DNA of 64,000 bases, taken from assembly GCF_900176505.1 (NCBI RefSeq), contig NZ_FWYB01000001.1, positions 345,400 through 409,399 on the forward strand, read 5' to 3'. Shown one piece after another: positions 53,792 through 62,318 of the stretch (positions are counted from its first letter, which is position 1; each line of letters opens with the position of its first letter). Position numbers and translations under genes: made by a program. This DNA is from Pedobacter nyackensis (lineage in GTDB: Bacteria > Bacteroidota > Bacteroidia > Sphingobacteriales > Sphingobacteriaceae). The notes under the pieces are model-generated. The model was not told the origin of the DNA, ran no database searches, and saw only the letters and a program-made list of their open reading frames with translations.

Positions 53792-55024
53792 ATGAAGATA
53801 TTTAGAAATGACCTTCAAGGTCCGGTTTTAAGAAAACTGAAAACAGCAGTATTATTGGTTATTTTCTTTAGTGCCTGCAAGGAGGAACCAATTGGTCAGC
53901 GTCCGAATGATAAAAAAGCACCCGCATCAGTCACCGATATAAAAGCAGAACCTACCGCAGGTGGGGCTGTTATTAGCTATAATTTGCCAAATGAAAATGA
54001 TATATCTTATGTTTTATGCGAGTATACTTCCAGTTCAGGAGAAAAAAAGGTAACACGATCATCTATATATCAAAATTTTATTACAATAGAGGGATTAGTG
54101 CAGGTTAAACCAACGGATTTTTCTCTTTTCCTTGTGGATCATAGCGAAAACAAATCCCAACCTTTTAAAGGAAGTTTTTTACCAAAGGAACCTAATTTTA
54201 AGGCTGTATTTGAAACGATAGAAATGGAAGCTGATTTTAGCGGTGTCCTTTTCAAATGGAAAAATGAAAATAAGGACTTATTGGGTTTTTTTCTGTATGC
54301 ACTTAGCGATGAAGGAAAATGGGAAGAGAAAAGTTTGACATTTTCAAGTAAACCGATAGATAAGCGTTCCTTAAGAGGGTTTGATACAAAAAATCGAAAG
54401 TTTGGGATACAAATTATGGATCGTTTTGGGAATAAAACGGATACTTTAATTCTGGAAGCTACCCCGTTATTTGAAAAAATATTTGATAAGAAGAAATTTA
54501 AAGATGGATACCTGTTGGGGGATAATAATTCAATTAATGGTGGCAGACCATTGGCAAATGTTTGGGATGGGAATGTCAACGTGATATGGCACACTGATGC
54601 AACGAAACCATTTATCATGCCGGAAACGTTTACAATCGATCTTGGCGTGAATGCGCTACTCAGTCGGCTGGTTTTGTGGAATAGGTTAGATTATTCTTAT
54701 GCGCAACACAACCCACGCTATTTTGAAGTATGGGGAAGTAATAGCATGAGTCACGATCGACTTGACCCCTATTGGCAAACGCAGGATTGGAAAAATGAAT
54801 GGACGCTTCTAGGTGATTTTGAAGAAGTTAAACCTTCAGGTTTACCTGTTGGACAAAGTACTAATGAAGATAAGGCTGTTGAGCAGGCAGGGTTTGAATA
54901 TATCCTTGAACCTGGAGTAGGGAAGATGCGTTATTTAAGGTTTGTGATAAAGGAAACCTGGCAGAAAACAAACGCAATTCATTTTGCTGAATTGTCAATA
55001 TTTGGAGATGATGGTACACGATAG
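53792..55024 (+). CDS. DUF4959/DUF5126/DUF5000-type PUL surface lipoprotein
   Basis: 410 residues with lipobox IFFSAC. The N-terminal Fn3-like DUF4959 (PASVTDIKAEPTAGGAVISY) is at about 40-125, the middle DUF5126-like part (PNFKAVFETIEMEADFSGVL) at about 130-220, and a C-terminal DUF5000/F5-8C-like domain (about 245-410; GGRPLANVWDGNVNVIWHTD, PRYFEVWGSN, MRYLRFVIKETW) probably binds the glycan. It is a usual partner of the larger SusD proteins and acts at the cell surface. Confidence 0.85.
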   Translation: MKIFRNDLQGPVLRKLKTAVLLVIFFSACKEEPIGQRPNDKKAPASVTDIKAEPTAGGAVISYNLPNENDISYVLCEYTSSSGEKKVTRSSIYQNFITIEGLVQVKPTDFSLFLVDHSENKSQPFKGSFLPKEPNFKAVFETIEMEADFSGVLFKWKNENKDLLGFFLYALSDEGKWEEKSLTFSSKPIDKRSLRGFDTKNRKFGIQIMDRFGNKTDTLILEATPLFEKIFDKKKFKDGYLLGDNNSINGGRPLANVWDGNVNVIWHTDATKPFIMPETFTIDLGVNALLSRLVLWNRLDYSYAQHNPRYFEVWGSNSMSHDRLDPYWQTQDWKNEWTLLGDFEEVKPSGLPVGQSTNEDKAVEQAGFEYILEPGVGKMRYLRFVIKETWQKTNAIHFAELSIFGDDGTR

Positions 55025-55043
55025 ATTAAAATTGATTCATATT

Positions 55044-55745
55044 ATGAAAATAAAATGTAAAACACTGATAGTTTCTTTTGTTACGTTTCTTGTTGTAAGT
55101 GTGCTTACTTCATGTGACAAGGGTATGTATGATGTTTCCGGTGAGTTTTATCATCGTGGCGAAGATTTATATCTAGGAGTTGTAGATTCTATTAAGGTAA
55201 AACCCGGGTATAATAGAGCTAAGTTATCATGGGAAATTAAAGCCGATCCTCGCATTACCAAAACAGTAATTTATTGGAATAAAAGACAGGATTCTACTGT
55301 TGTTGATGTAGTTCGGAATAATAATGGAAGGGTTCCTATGGAAATCGAATTGAAAAATTTAAACGAGAAAGACTATATTTTTGAATTCATCGCGAAAAAT
55401 GATAAAGGTCTTTTCTCGATACCGAAACAAATATCCATATCGGTTTTTGGAGATGTCTTTATAAAGGGCTTAAAAAATAGAGCTGTTGCTTCCATTACCA
55501 AACAACAAAATGGAGATCTTTCGATTGTGTGGAATCCAATAGCCAGTTCAAGTATTTTATATACAACATTAAAATATGAAGGGATTGGGGGAAGTCAGGA
55601 GGTTAGAGTTGAAAATATCAGTAACCAAACTATTTTAAAGGGAGTGAAACCAGGAAGCAACATCAAAGTGTCAACATCTTTTTTTCTTCCTGGAACATTA
55701 GACGTTATGAATGTGCTTGATCAATTAATATTCATTTTTTCTTGA
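55044..55745 (+). CDS. DUF4998-type PUL lipoprotein
   Basis: 233 residues from ATG 55044 (MKIKCKTLIVSFVTFLVVSV); the earlier ATG 54984 overlaps the previous gene and lacks a signal. Lipobox SVLTSC. The segment DSIKVKPGYNRAKLSWEIKADPRITKTVIYW is the DUF4998 hallmark, a domain that follows SusD and DUF4959 proteins in Bacteroidota PULs and is likely surface-exposed. It may end the core operon, because a long-loop hairpin (55753-55799) follows. Confidence 0.82.
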   Translation: MKIKCKTLIVSFVTFLVVSVLTSCDKGMYDVSGEFYHRGEDLYLGVVDSIKVKPGYNRAKLSWEIKADPRITKTVIYWNKRQDSTVVDVVRNNNGRVPMEIELKNLNEKDYIFEFIAKNDKGLFSIPKQISISVFGDVFIKGLKNRAVASITKQQNGDLSIVWNPIASSSILYTTLKYEGIGGSQEVRVENISNQTILKGVKPGSNIKVSTSFFLPGTLDVMNVLDQLIFIFS

Positions 55746-55752
55746 TAATTTT

Positions 55753-55799
55753 TGGGGCTTAGGGTGAATCGTTGTATAAGAACATTCTGAAAGCCCCGA
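55753..55799 (+). terminator. Hairpin between DUF4998 and DUF1080 genes
   Basis: GGGGCTT and AAGCCCC (extended by flanking T/A pairs) pair across a loop of about 30 bases, 10 bases after the DUF4998 stop. Without a T-run it is a weak terminator or attenuator separating the SusCD genes from the two enzyme genes. Confidence 0.4.
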
Positions 55800-55828
55800 A
55801 TTAACTTAAATAAACAATTAACACACAA

Positions 55829-57190
55829 ATGAAACAAAACTTAACCATCTTCTTTTTACTAATTGTATTTAACGCTGGTGCCCAGTCAAATAACTGGCAA
55901 TCGTTGTTTGATGGTAAAACACTTAACGGCTGGAAACAGATGACCGGTTCTGCCAGCTATACTGTGAAAGACGGTATGATAGTCGGGACCACAGCTGCAA
56001 AGTCGCCCAATTCGTTTTTGGCAAATGAGCAGCGTTTTAGTGGCGATTTTGTGCTGGAACTGGAAGCAATGATGAGCGATACCAGCACCAATTCAGGTGT
56101 GCAGTTCAAAAGTAATTTTGATGCGGCGGTGAACAAAGGACAGGGAAGAATATATGGCTATCAATACGAATTTGATCCTTCATCTCGTAAATGGACTGGT
56201 GGTATTTATGAGGAAGGCAGGAGAAGCTGGTTATATCCTGTGTCGAACAATCCAAAAGGCCAGAAATTTTTCGCACCTAACGTTTTTCACAAGATCCGTA
56301 TAGAATGTATCGGTAATACCGTGAAGACCTGGCTGGATGGTACACCTGTTTCTTATCTGGTGGATTCCTTGAAAGATAACCAGGGTATTATTGCCCTGCA
56401 GGTGCATTCAATTGGCAGACCGGAACATGCCGGTATTAACATATACTGGAAGAATATCCGTATTCAGACAAAAAACATAAAGCCGCTTGCTTTTCCAAAA
56501 GGCCTTTACGTTGTTAACCTGGTTGCCAATAACCTTACGGATTATGAGCAGGAGAGCGGCTGGAAATTATTGTTTGATGGCAGGAGTACAAAAGGCTGGG
56601 TTGGCGCCTATAAACCAACTTTTCCGGATAAGGGCTGGGCAGTAAAAAATGGCCTGTTGAACGTATTGCCATCAAATGGTGACGAATCAGCAAATGGAGG
56701 TGATATTGTGACCAAACATCAGTTTGCAGCATTCGACTTGTCGTTCGATTTTAAATTAACAAAGGGCGCAAACAGCGGTTTGAAATATTTTGTGACATTG
56801 AAGGAAAAGAACGATGGTTCGGCCATAGGATTGGAATATCAATTACTCGATGACAACTTACATCCGGATGCAAAACTGGGCAGAGACGGTAACCGTACGC
56901 TTGGCTCATTATACGATCTGATCAAAGCAAAAAAAGGTTCCTTCCGCCAGCCTGGTAACTGGAATACGGCAAGGGTTGTTGTTTATCCGGACAACCACGT
57001 TGAGCATTATTTGAATGGCGTAAAAATATTGTCTTACGAACGTGGCTCACAGGCTTTCCGTGATCTTGTTGCCATCAGCAAATACAAGGCGTGGCCGGGT
57101 TTTGGCGAAGCACAAAAGGGCCATATTTTAATACAAGACCATGGCAATGAAGTAAGCTTCAGAAGTATCAAAATCAGGGAGTTAAAATAA
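55829..57190 (+). CDS. Tandem DUF1080 protein (3-keto-glycoside hydrolase-like)
   Basis: 453 residues with a signal peptide (NAGAQ). Two DUF1080 domains: about 23-210 (WQSLFDGKTLNGWKQMTG, SGVQFKSNF, GYQYEFDPSS) and about 240-453 (WKLLFDGRSTKGWVGAYK, NSGLKYFVTL, GLEYQLLDDNLHPDAK). DUF1080 lectin-like enzymes include the 3-keto-disaccharide hydrolases that cleave oxidised glycosides. Together with the oxidoreductase encoded next, this supports an oxidation-elimination route. The base composition looks GC-richer than that of the SusCD genes upstream. Confidence 0.88.
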   Translation: MKQNLTIFFLLIVFNAGAQSNNWQSLFDGKTLNGWKQMTGSASYTVKDGMIVGTTAAKSPNSFLANEQRFSGDFVLELEAMMSDTSTNSGVQFKSNFDAAVNKGQGRIYGYQYEFDPSSRKWTGGIYEEGRRSWLYPVSNNPKGQKFFAPNVFHKIRIECIGNTVKTWLDGTPVSYLVDSLKDNQGIIALQVHSIGRPEHAGINIYWKNIRIQTKNIKPLAFPKGLYVVNLVANNLTDYEQESGWKLLFDGRSTKGWVGAYKPTFPDKGWAVKNGLLNVLPSNGDESANGGDIVTKHQFAAFDLSFDFKLTKGANSGLKYFVTLKEKNDGSAIGLEYQLLDDNLHPDAKLGRDGNRTLGSLYDLIKAKKGSFRQPGNWNTARVVVYPDNHVEHYLNGVKILSYERGSQAFRDLVAISKYKAWPGFGEAQKGHILIQDHGNEVSFRSIKIRELK

Positions 57191-57233
57191 ACAAAAGCTG
57201 ATACTGCATTTACTAACATAACAATCCTTTGAA

Positions 57234-58661
57234 ATGACTAATCATAATAATTCAAGAAGAAAATTTTTAACACAGGCCTTAATGGCCTCTGCAGCAGCTG
57301 CAACTCCCGGTTTTTTATTTGCGAATGGGAAAAACCCATTGCGTTTTGGAGCTGCCGAAAAAGTAAACCTTGCCTGCGTTGGTATTGGAAACCGCGGGGG
57401 TGAAATTATTCGTGAACTCTACAACACCGGACTGGCTAATATTGTAGCTTTATGTGATGTGGATATGGAAGCTCCACACACACTGGCTATATTAAAACAG
57501 TTTCCGAATGTACCGCGGTTTAAAGATTTTCGGCAGATGTTCGATAAAATGGGTAACCAGATTGAAGCGGTTTCCATTGGTACGCCCGATTTCTCCCATT
57601 TCCCAATTACCATGATGGCCATTGGCCTTGGCAAGCATGTGTATGTTGAAAAACCAATGGCCCGTACGTTCCAAGAAGTAGAACTGATGATGAAAGCGGC
57701 AAAGAAAAACCGGAAAGTGGTAACCCAAATGGGTAATCAGGGGCATTCGGAAGCCAATTATTTCCAGTTTAAATCCTGGACAGATGCTGGGATTATTAAA
57801 GATGTAACAGCGATTACCGCACATATGAATATGGGAAGGCGCTGGCATCGATGGGATACCAAAATCACTTCATTCCCGGTTGCACAACCTATTCCGGCTA
57901 CGCTCGATTGGGATATCTGGCAGATGCAAACCAAGGGACATCAGTTTAACAAAGATTTTGTGAATGGTCAATGGCGTTGCTGGTTCGACTTTGGCATGGG
58001 TGCTTTGGGAGATTGGGGTGCGCACATCCTTGATACTTCCCACCAGTTCCTGGACCTTGGTCTTCCTTACGAAGTAAACCCCATAAAATTAGAAGGGCAC
58101 AATGACTTTTTCTATCCAACGTCTACAACACTCTCCTTTAAATTTCCGAAACGTGGCAGCATGCCGCCAGTAGAAGTTAAATGGTACGATGGAATTGACA
58201 ATCTTCCGCCTATACCAGCTGGATACGGTGTGCAAGGTCTAGATCCTAACATTCCACCGCCTAGCAATGGCCCTATTAGTACAGCCCAGTTAAATCCGGG
58301 TAAGATAATTTACAGCAAAGATTTAACTTTTAAAGGTGGTTCGCACAACAGCACCCTATCTGTTATCCCCGTTGAAAAAGCAAAAGAAATGGCTTCCCGT
58401 TTGCCGGTTGTACCCCAAAGTCCGTCAAATCACTTCGCTAATTTCCTGAAAGCATGCAAGGGCGAGGAGCAAACACGCTCATCTTTCGACATCGCAGGAC
58501 CATTAAGCCAGGTATTCTGTCTTGGCGTACTGGCGCAGTGGACAGGAGAAAAAATTGTTTTCGACAGAAAAAAGAAAATAATTACCAGTAGTAAAAATGC
58601 GAATGAATTACTGATAGGCCCACCGCCGCGTAAAGGATGGGAACAGTATTATAAAGTATAA
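57234..58661 (+). CDS. Gfo/Idh/MocA-family oxidoreductase with Tat signal
   Basis: 475 residues. The twin-arginine signal NSRRKFLTQALMASAAAATPG gives export to the periplasm with bound cofactor. The Rossmann start NLACVGIGNRGGEIIREL, the EKP motif in HVYVEKPMART, and NQGHSEANYFQFKSWTDAGI and WRCWFDFGMGALGDWGAHIL in the C-terminal domain are typical. Exported members oxidise sugar hydroxyls, often at C3, with tightly bound NAD(P). It is the likely partner of the DUF1080 protein 43 bases upstream. Confidence 0.92.
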   Translation: MTNHNNSRRKFLTQALMASAAAATPGFLFANGKNPLRFGAAEKVNLACVGIGNRGGEIIRELYNTGLANIVALCDVDMEAPHTLAILKQFPNVPRFKDFRQMFDKMGNQIEAVSIGTPDFSHFPITMMAIGLGKHVYVEKPMARTFQEVELMMKAAKKNRKVVTQMGNQGHSEANYFQFKSWTDAGIIKDVTAITAHMNMGRRWHRWDTKITSFPVAQPIPATLDWDIWQMQTKGHQFNKDFVNGQWRCWFDFGMGALGDWGAHILDTSHQFLDLGLPYEVNPIKLEGHNDFFYPTSTTLSFKFPKRGSMPPVEVKWYDGIDNLPPIPAGYGVQGLDPNIPPPSNGPISTAQLNPGKIIYSKDLTFKGGSHNSTLSVIPVEKAKEMASRLPVVPQSPSNHFANFLKACKGEEQTRSSFDIAGPLSQVFCLGVLAQWTGEKIVFDRKKKIITSSKNANELLIGPPPRKGWEQYYKV

Positions 58662-59023
58662 GCCGCTTTCATCATCCGAAATAAAGTTCATCTAAAGTCA
58701 CTATACGTTTCAAACCTGCCACAAAAGTGTTCGAGATTTTGACGAAAGGGGATACCCAACCTCCCACCTTGGGAACAACATGGGAAGATTATCCGAAAGT
58801 TTTTTATATCGGATAATCAAGTTTCAACGAAGGCCTTTAGATTAATCTCTGAAGGCCTTCATTTATTTGGTAGTGGATAGTTTCTTCACACCATTTACCT
58901 GTAGCTTAGTTACGATCTTGCGACTATAATTAGCCATAAGTCTATGTTTTTTGTAGTTATGGCTGATTATCAAAACGTTGGAGCGATGGTGTTTGGATAC
59001 CAGCGTGTTGATCGGTTGATTTC
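58662..59023. other. Intergenic region with repeat copy B and an AT hairpin
   Basis: 362 bases. Repeat copy B is at 58747-58868. AGCCATAA/TTATGGCT at 58932-58964 forms a further hairpin with a T-rich loop, at the 3' side of the minus-strand gene 59024-59377. No gene seen. Confidence 0.6.
58747..58868 (+). repeat. Structured dispersed repeat, copy B (best-formed)
   Basis: Arms: CCTCCCA/TGGGAAG (one mismatch), GATTATCCGA/TCGGATAATC (10 bp perfect, 58787-58816) and GAAGGCCTTTAGA/TCTCTGAAGGCCTTC (stem of 13 with one G-U, loop TTAATC), ending in ATTTATTT. Copy A matches from its AGGGGA(C/T)AC to the end, and copy C matches the last half. It lies 86 bases after the Gfo/Idh/MocA stop. Confidence 0.8.
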
Positions 59024-59377
59024 TTACAGAATCATGTTTGCACTGAGGTAGTTGTTCACAGCTGTAAGGTAATATTGGGGAATATCTTCACAGTTTTTAT
59101 GTTCCAGGTGGTGCAAGTCTTTAGCTGCAGCTTCGATAAAAACTCCGGATGCCACTTCATATTTCAGAAATCCGAGATCGAAGAACCGCTCCTGTATAGA
59201 GGAAGAACTATCCTGAGTTTTGAGTAGCATTTTTTTTATGGAAAGGTTCCCCTTATTTATCAGCAGCCATTCATAATGTGTTTGTTCATCATTTTCATCT
59301 GATAAGGAGATCTCCAGAATGCACAGGTTTGTATTGTCAAAAAAGTCGTGGCAGTCGAAATTTGTCTGTCCATTCAT
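59024..59377 (-). CDS. Small cytoplasmic protein, unknown
   Basis: 117 residues with no signal. The N-terminal half is beta-rich (LCILEISLSDENDEQTHYEW) and the C-terminal half helical (LTAVNNYLSANMIL). Codon use looks normal and the start ATG 59377 has an A-rich leader. It is not recognised, so the call rests on length and composition. Confidence 0.5.
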   Translation of the reverse strand: MNGQTNFDCHDFFDNTNLCILEISLSDENDEQTHYEWLLINKGNLSIKKMLLKTQDSSSSIQERFFDLGFLKYEVASGVFIEAAAKDLHHLEHKNCEDIPQYYLTAVNNYLSANMIL

Positions 59378-59494
59378 ACCTAAAATAAATTTGAAATTAT
59401 ACCCCAGTGAATATGCATCAATTGTGCCAATAATTTCGCTTTTCCGGTTAAACCTTTTTAGCAGGTACTTGTTATTTCAGCAAATAGGAAAACA

Positions 59495-59713
59495 ATGGGA
59501 TTCATTAAAAATGCCTTAATTGGTATCGCACTTTATGAAGCGCTGAAGTATATATTGACAAAGGAACAGCCCAGTGTAACTCATCTGGATTCTGGTGACG
59601 AATTGATGGGAGGTACCGATCCTGAAGCTCCGCTGATAGGAAAAGCCACCGATAAAGATGATCCCTGGAAGAAATCGCTGGCCAACGATGATCTGAGGTC
59701 TCCAGATTCATAA
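59495..59713 (+). CDS. Small protein with N-terminal hydrophobic helix, unknown
   Basis: 72 residues. MGFIKNALIGIALYEALKYIL is an amphipathic or membrane-anchoring helix. The rest is hydrophilic and acidic and ends DPWKKSLANDDLRSPDS. I recall similar short proteins in Sphingobacteriaceae genomes, but no function. It overlaps a weaker minus-strand frame that is rejected. Confidence 0.55.
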   Translation: MGFIKNALIGIALYEALKYILTKEQPSVTHLDSGDELMGGTDPEAPLIGKATDKDDPWKKSLANDDLRSPDS

Positions 59714-59737
59714 GCTGCAAACTATTCTATTCGCCCT

Positions 59738-60054
59738 ATGTTTAGCCTTAATATCCATCCAGAGGAGGCAGGTACTTTTAAAATAATATTTCATGGAGCA
59801 TTGCTTGGCGAAATCTTTATGGGAAATGGCGTGAAAACTGCGAGGTCTTAACCGCTGAAGAGTTGGTGCCTGGAGGATATCCGGTATATGAATAACTAGA
59901 GCTCAGTTCTGACGTTGAAGCAGTTCACTTTTTCCAAACAGTGAAGAAGCGTTTGCTAGATGTTAACCGCTGGGCTGAAATTGCTGGCGAAGGCATGTCT
60001 GACTTTTTTTCTTACAGATGCAGGCGGCAACCATAGCATTAGTGAAAGGTTTTT
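59738..60054 (+). pseudogene. Decayed gene with stop and two frameshifts
   Basis: Starting at ATG 59738 (MFSLNIHPEEAGTFKIIFHG), a frameshift leads to YGKWRENCEVLTAEELVPGG, an in-frame TAA at 59893, then DVEAVHFFQTVKKRLLDVNRW and EIAGEGMSDFF, and a second frameshift to LTDAGGNHSISERFFEP. The pieces join into one plausible protein of about 105 residues. The family is not recognised with certainty. Confidence 0.6.
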
Positions 60055-60084
60055 TGAACCATGATAACCCGTATTAGGCAGCAT

Positions 60085-60113
60085 AAAAAAGGGGCTATCT
60101 TTCGATAAACCCC
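60085..60113 (-). terminator. Intrinsic terminator of the duplicated small gene
   Basis: On the minus strand, AGGGGTTTATC and GATAGCCCC pair around GAAA and are followed by six T (60090-60085). It lies 31 bases past the stop of the gene at 60144-60422. Confidence 0.8.
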
Positions 60114-60143
60114 TAAATTAACGCTCTCTTGTATCTATCAGGC

Positions 60144-60422
60144 CTAAAGTAATCCTCTTGGAGCACCGCTGCCAGCACCACCGCTAAATTCAAGTACAAA
60201 AGGGTTTTTAGCAACTGTGTTTTCTTTTACAAATTGTTTACATGCAACATAAGTATCAGGCCCAAAACTCTTTTCATATATTTTCGGGTTTATTTCAAAT
60301 AAAGCAGGGACAATACTATATGAAGGAGGAGGAATAATCCCAGAAATCATATTAATCACGATAAATTCGTCTTCAATTTTTGAAATTGGCACTTTAATAG
60401 TTCCATTTCCTTCTATAATCAC
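60144..60422 (-). CDS. Small protein of unknown function, copy 2 of a duplicated family
   Basis: 92 residues from GTG 60422; the frame is open further upstream but has no standard start, so the true N-terminus is uncertain. It is nearly identical to 17124-17417 through the core (IEDEFIVINMISGIIPPPSY, INPKIYEKSFGPDTYVAC). The tail here is LEFSGGAGSGAPRGLL, more glycine-rich than in copy 1. About 50 bases of DNA upstream (ATGTGCAA.ATTTTGTACA.AAGTTGTAAATCA) are also shared, with an indel. It carries a strong terminator. Confidence 0.65.
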   Translation of the reverse strand: MIIEGNGTIKVPISKIEDEFIVINMISGIIPPPSYSIVPALFEINPKIYEKSFGPDTYVACKQFVKENTVAKNPFVLEFSGGAGSGAPRGLL

Positions 60423-60663
60423 TTCAACTTCTGAATGAGAGTCATCATGAATTTCCTTTGAGATTGAAGTGTCACCATGATTTACAACTTCTGTACAAAA
60501 TATTGCACATACTTTACAGAAAAACGTTCGCAGGTAGAAATGTAATCTGAACTTTAAATTTATCAGTAAATGTGTTTTACAATAGGAAACATAGGAAGGG
60601 AAAACGTACTTTGCGATAATATCTTCGGTATTTAATTTGTTAGCACATTTAAATAAATTTAGA

Positions 60664-62292
60664 ATGCATAATTCCGCTTGCAGAAATTTAAAACACTATT
60701 TAGGACTTGCATTCCTTTCAGTTTTTTTTATTTCCTGTTCCTTTAGAAAAGAAAAAATATCTTCAAATCAGTTAAACCTGGTTCCGTTCAAACATCAGGT
60801 CGGAGCGCTAAATCTTCCTGATCATATTGCGCCAATTAACGCACCTTTTCAAATGCCGCAATTGAAGAAGCTTTCGTTTCCAGCGCTAAGTGCAAGTATT
60901 GTAGCTAATGGAGCCAGGGATGGAACGAAAGTGACCAGACAAATTCAGCAAACTATTGACGATTTAAATGCTAAGGGGGGTGGTACAGCCATTATTCCAA
61001 AAGGGAAATGGTTAACTGGTCGTATAACTTTAAAGAGTAATGTAAACCTACATCTGGAAGATGGAGCCGAATTGCATTTTAGCGGAGAGATCGCAGACTA
61101 TCTGCCAGCAGTTTTTACCAGAAATGAAGGGATAGAGGTCATGTCGCTCGGCGCTTGTATCTATGCCAACGGACAAGAGCATATTGCACTAACAGGGAAA
61201 GGACGCCTGATAGGCCCGGTAAAAGGTGGCTCAGTCCGCACACGTACAATGACTACCCAGGTTATTGAAGAGTTTGTGGATCTTAGTAAGCCCGTTTCAC
61301 AGCGCATTTATGAAGGACAAAATGGTAGTCCAATTCTTCCGCCAATGTTCATCTCACCCATAAACTGTAAAAACGTGCTGATCGAAGGTGTGTCATTAGA
61401 GAACACTGCATTCTGGAATATCGTTCCTGTTTATTGTGACAGGGTGATTATTCGCGGTGTGACCGTGAATTCTGTAGGTATTCCACGTGGTGACGGCATC
61501 GATATAGAGTCCTCAAAAAATGTATTGATCGAATACAGTACGCTGAGTAGCGGGGATGATTGCTTTACCATCAAAGCTGGACGTGGTGAAGATGGGATTC
61601 GCGTAAACAAAGCTTCAGAAAATATTGTAATGCGATATTGTCTGGCCAGAGAAGGGCATGGAGCGGTTACGGTGGGGAGTGAAACGGCAGGAATGATTCG
61701 GAATTTATACGTGCACGACTGCGTTTTTGACGAAACTGGAACTGGAATTCGCTTTAAAACCCGTAGGCCTCGTGGTGGTGGAGCCGAAAATATATACTAT
61801 GATAGAATTAGAATGACTATTAATGGTACAGCTTTTAACTGGGATATGCTAGGAAGTGCACAACATGTTGGTGACTTGGCTAACAGGCTCCCAACCAGAG
61901 TAATCAATTCACTTACCCCAGTGTTCAAAAATATTGTAGCACGGAATATTGTAGTGGAACGTTCAAGTCAGTTTGTGAAGATTAATGGTATCCCTGAAAG
62001 CCCATTAAGTAATGTGCAAATAGAGCAGGTGAAAGTTAAATCAGATAAGTTATTTACAGCAGCGGATGTAAATGGTTTTTCCGTAAAAAATGCTACAATT
62101 GAGACAAAAGATTCCAAAATCAGTTTACTTGGCGTACGAAAACTAACTTTCGAGAATGTACAATTTCTGGTACCTGGTGATAGTTTAAATATAGTAGCCT
62201 CTTCTGATGAAGATGTGAAGTTTATCAAGTGTAAACCAAAAACGAAGAAAGAAAATTGTTTGGTTGCGAAACCCATATCAGACCAACTGTAA
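60664..62292 (+). CDS. GH28-family polygalacturonase-like lipoprotein
   Basis: 542 residues from ATG 60664; the upstream in-frame TTG 60637 is not needed. Lipobox FFISC. Right-handed beta-helix with the GH28 motifs GIPRGDGIDIESS, SSGDDCFTIKAG, GHGAVTVGSE and IRFKTRRPRGGG; the aspartates of GDGID and SGDDC are the likely catalytic set. It hydrolyses galacturonan or rhamnogalacturonan linkages, probably at the cell surface or in the periplasm. With the GH127 gene at the window end it suggests a pectin-degrading locus continuing to the right. Confidence 0.9.
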   Translation: MHNSACRNLKHYLGLAFLSVFFISCSFRKEKISSNQLNLVPFKHQVGALNLPDHIAPINAPFQMPQLKKLSFPALSASIVANGARDGTKVTRQIQQTIDDLNAKGGGTAIIPKGKWLTGRITLKSNVNLHLEDGAELHFSGEIADYLPAVFTRNEGIEVMSLGACIYANGQEHIALTGKGRLIGPVKGGSVRTRTMTTQVIEEFVDLSKPVSQRIYEGQNGSPILPPMFISPINCKNVLIEGVSLENTAFWNIVPVYCDRVIIRGVTVNSVGIPRGDGIDIESSKNVLIEYSTLSSGDDCFTIKAGRGEDGIRVNKASENIVMRYCLAREGHGAVTVGSETAGMIRNLYVHDCVFDETGTGIRFKTRRPRGGGAENIYYDRIRMTINGTAFNWDMLGSAQHVGDLANRLPTRVINSLTPVFKNIVARNIVVERSSQFVKINGIPESPLSNVQIEQVKVKSDKLFTAADVNGFSVKNATIETKDSKISLLGVRKLTFENVQFLVPGDSLNIVASSDEDVKFIKCKPKTKKENCLVAKPISDQL

Positions 62293-62318
62293 AGTAAAAC
62301 ACGTTACCTTTAGCTATC

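Noticed and set aside
54139..54618. 159-codon minus-strand frame inside the DUF4959-type gene
   Set aside because: Antisense shadow with no start context or homology pattern.
59505..59720. 71-codon minus-strand frame
   Set aside because: Overlaps the small plus-strand protein 59495-59713, which has better composition and a recognisable helix.
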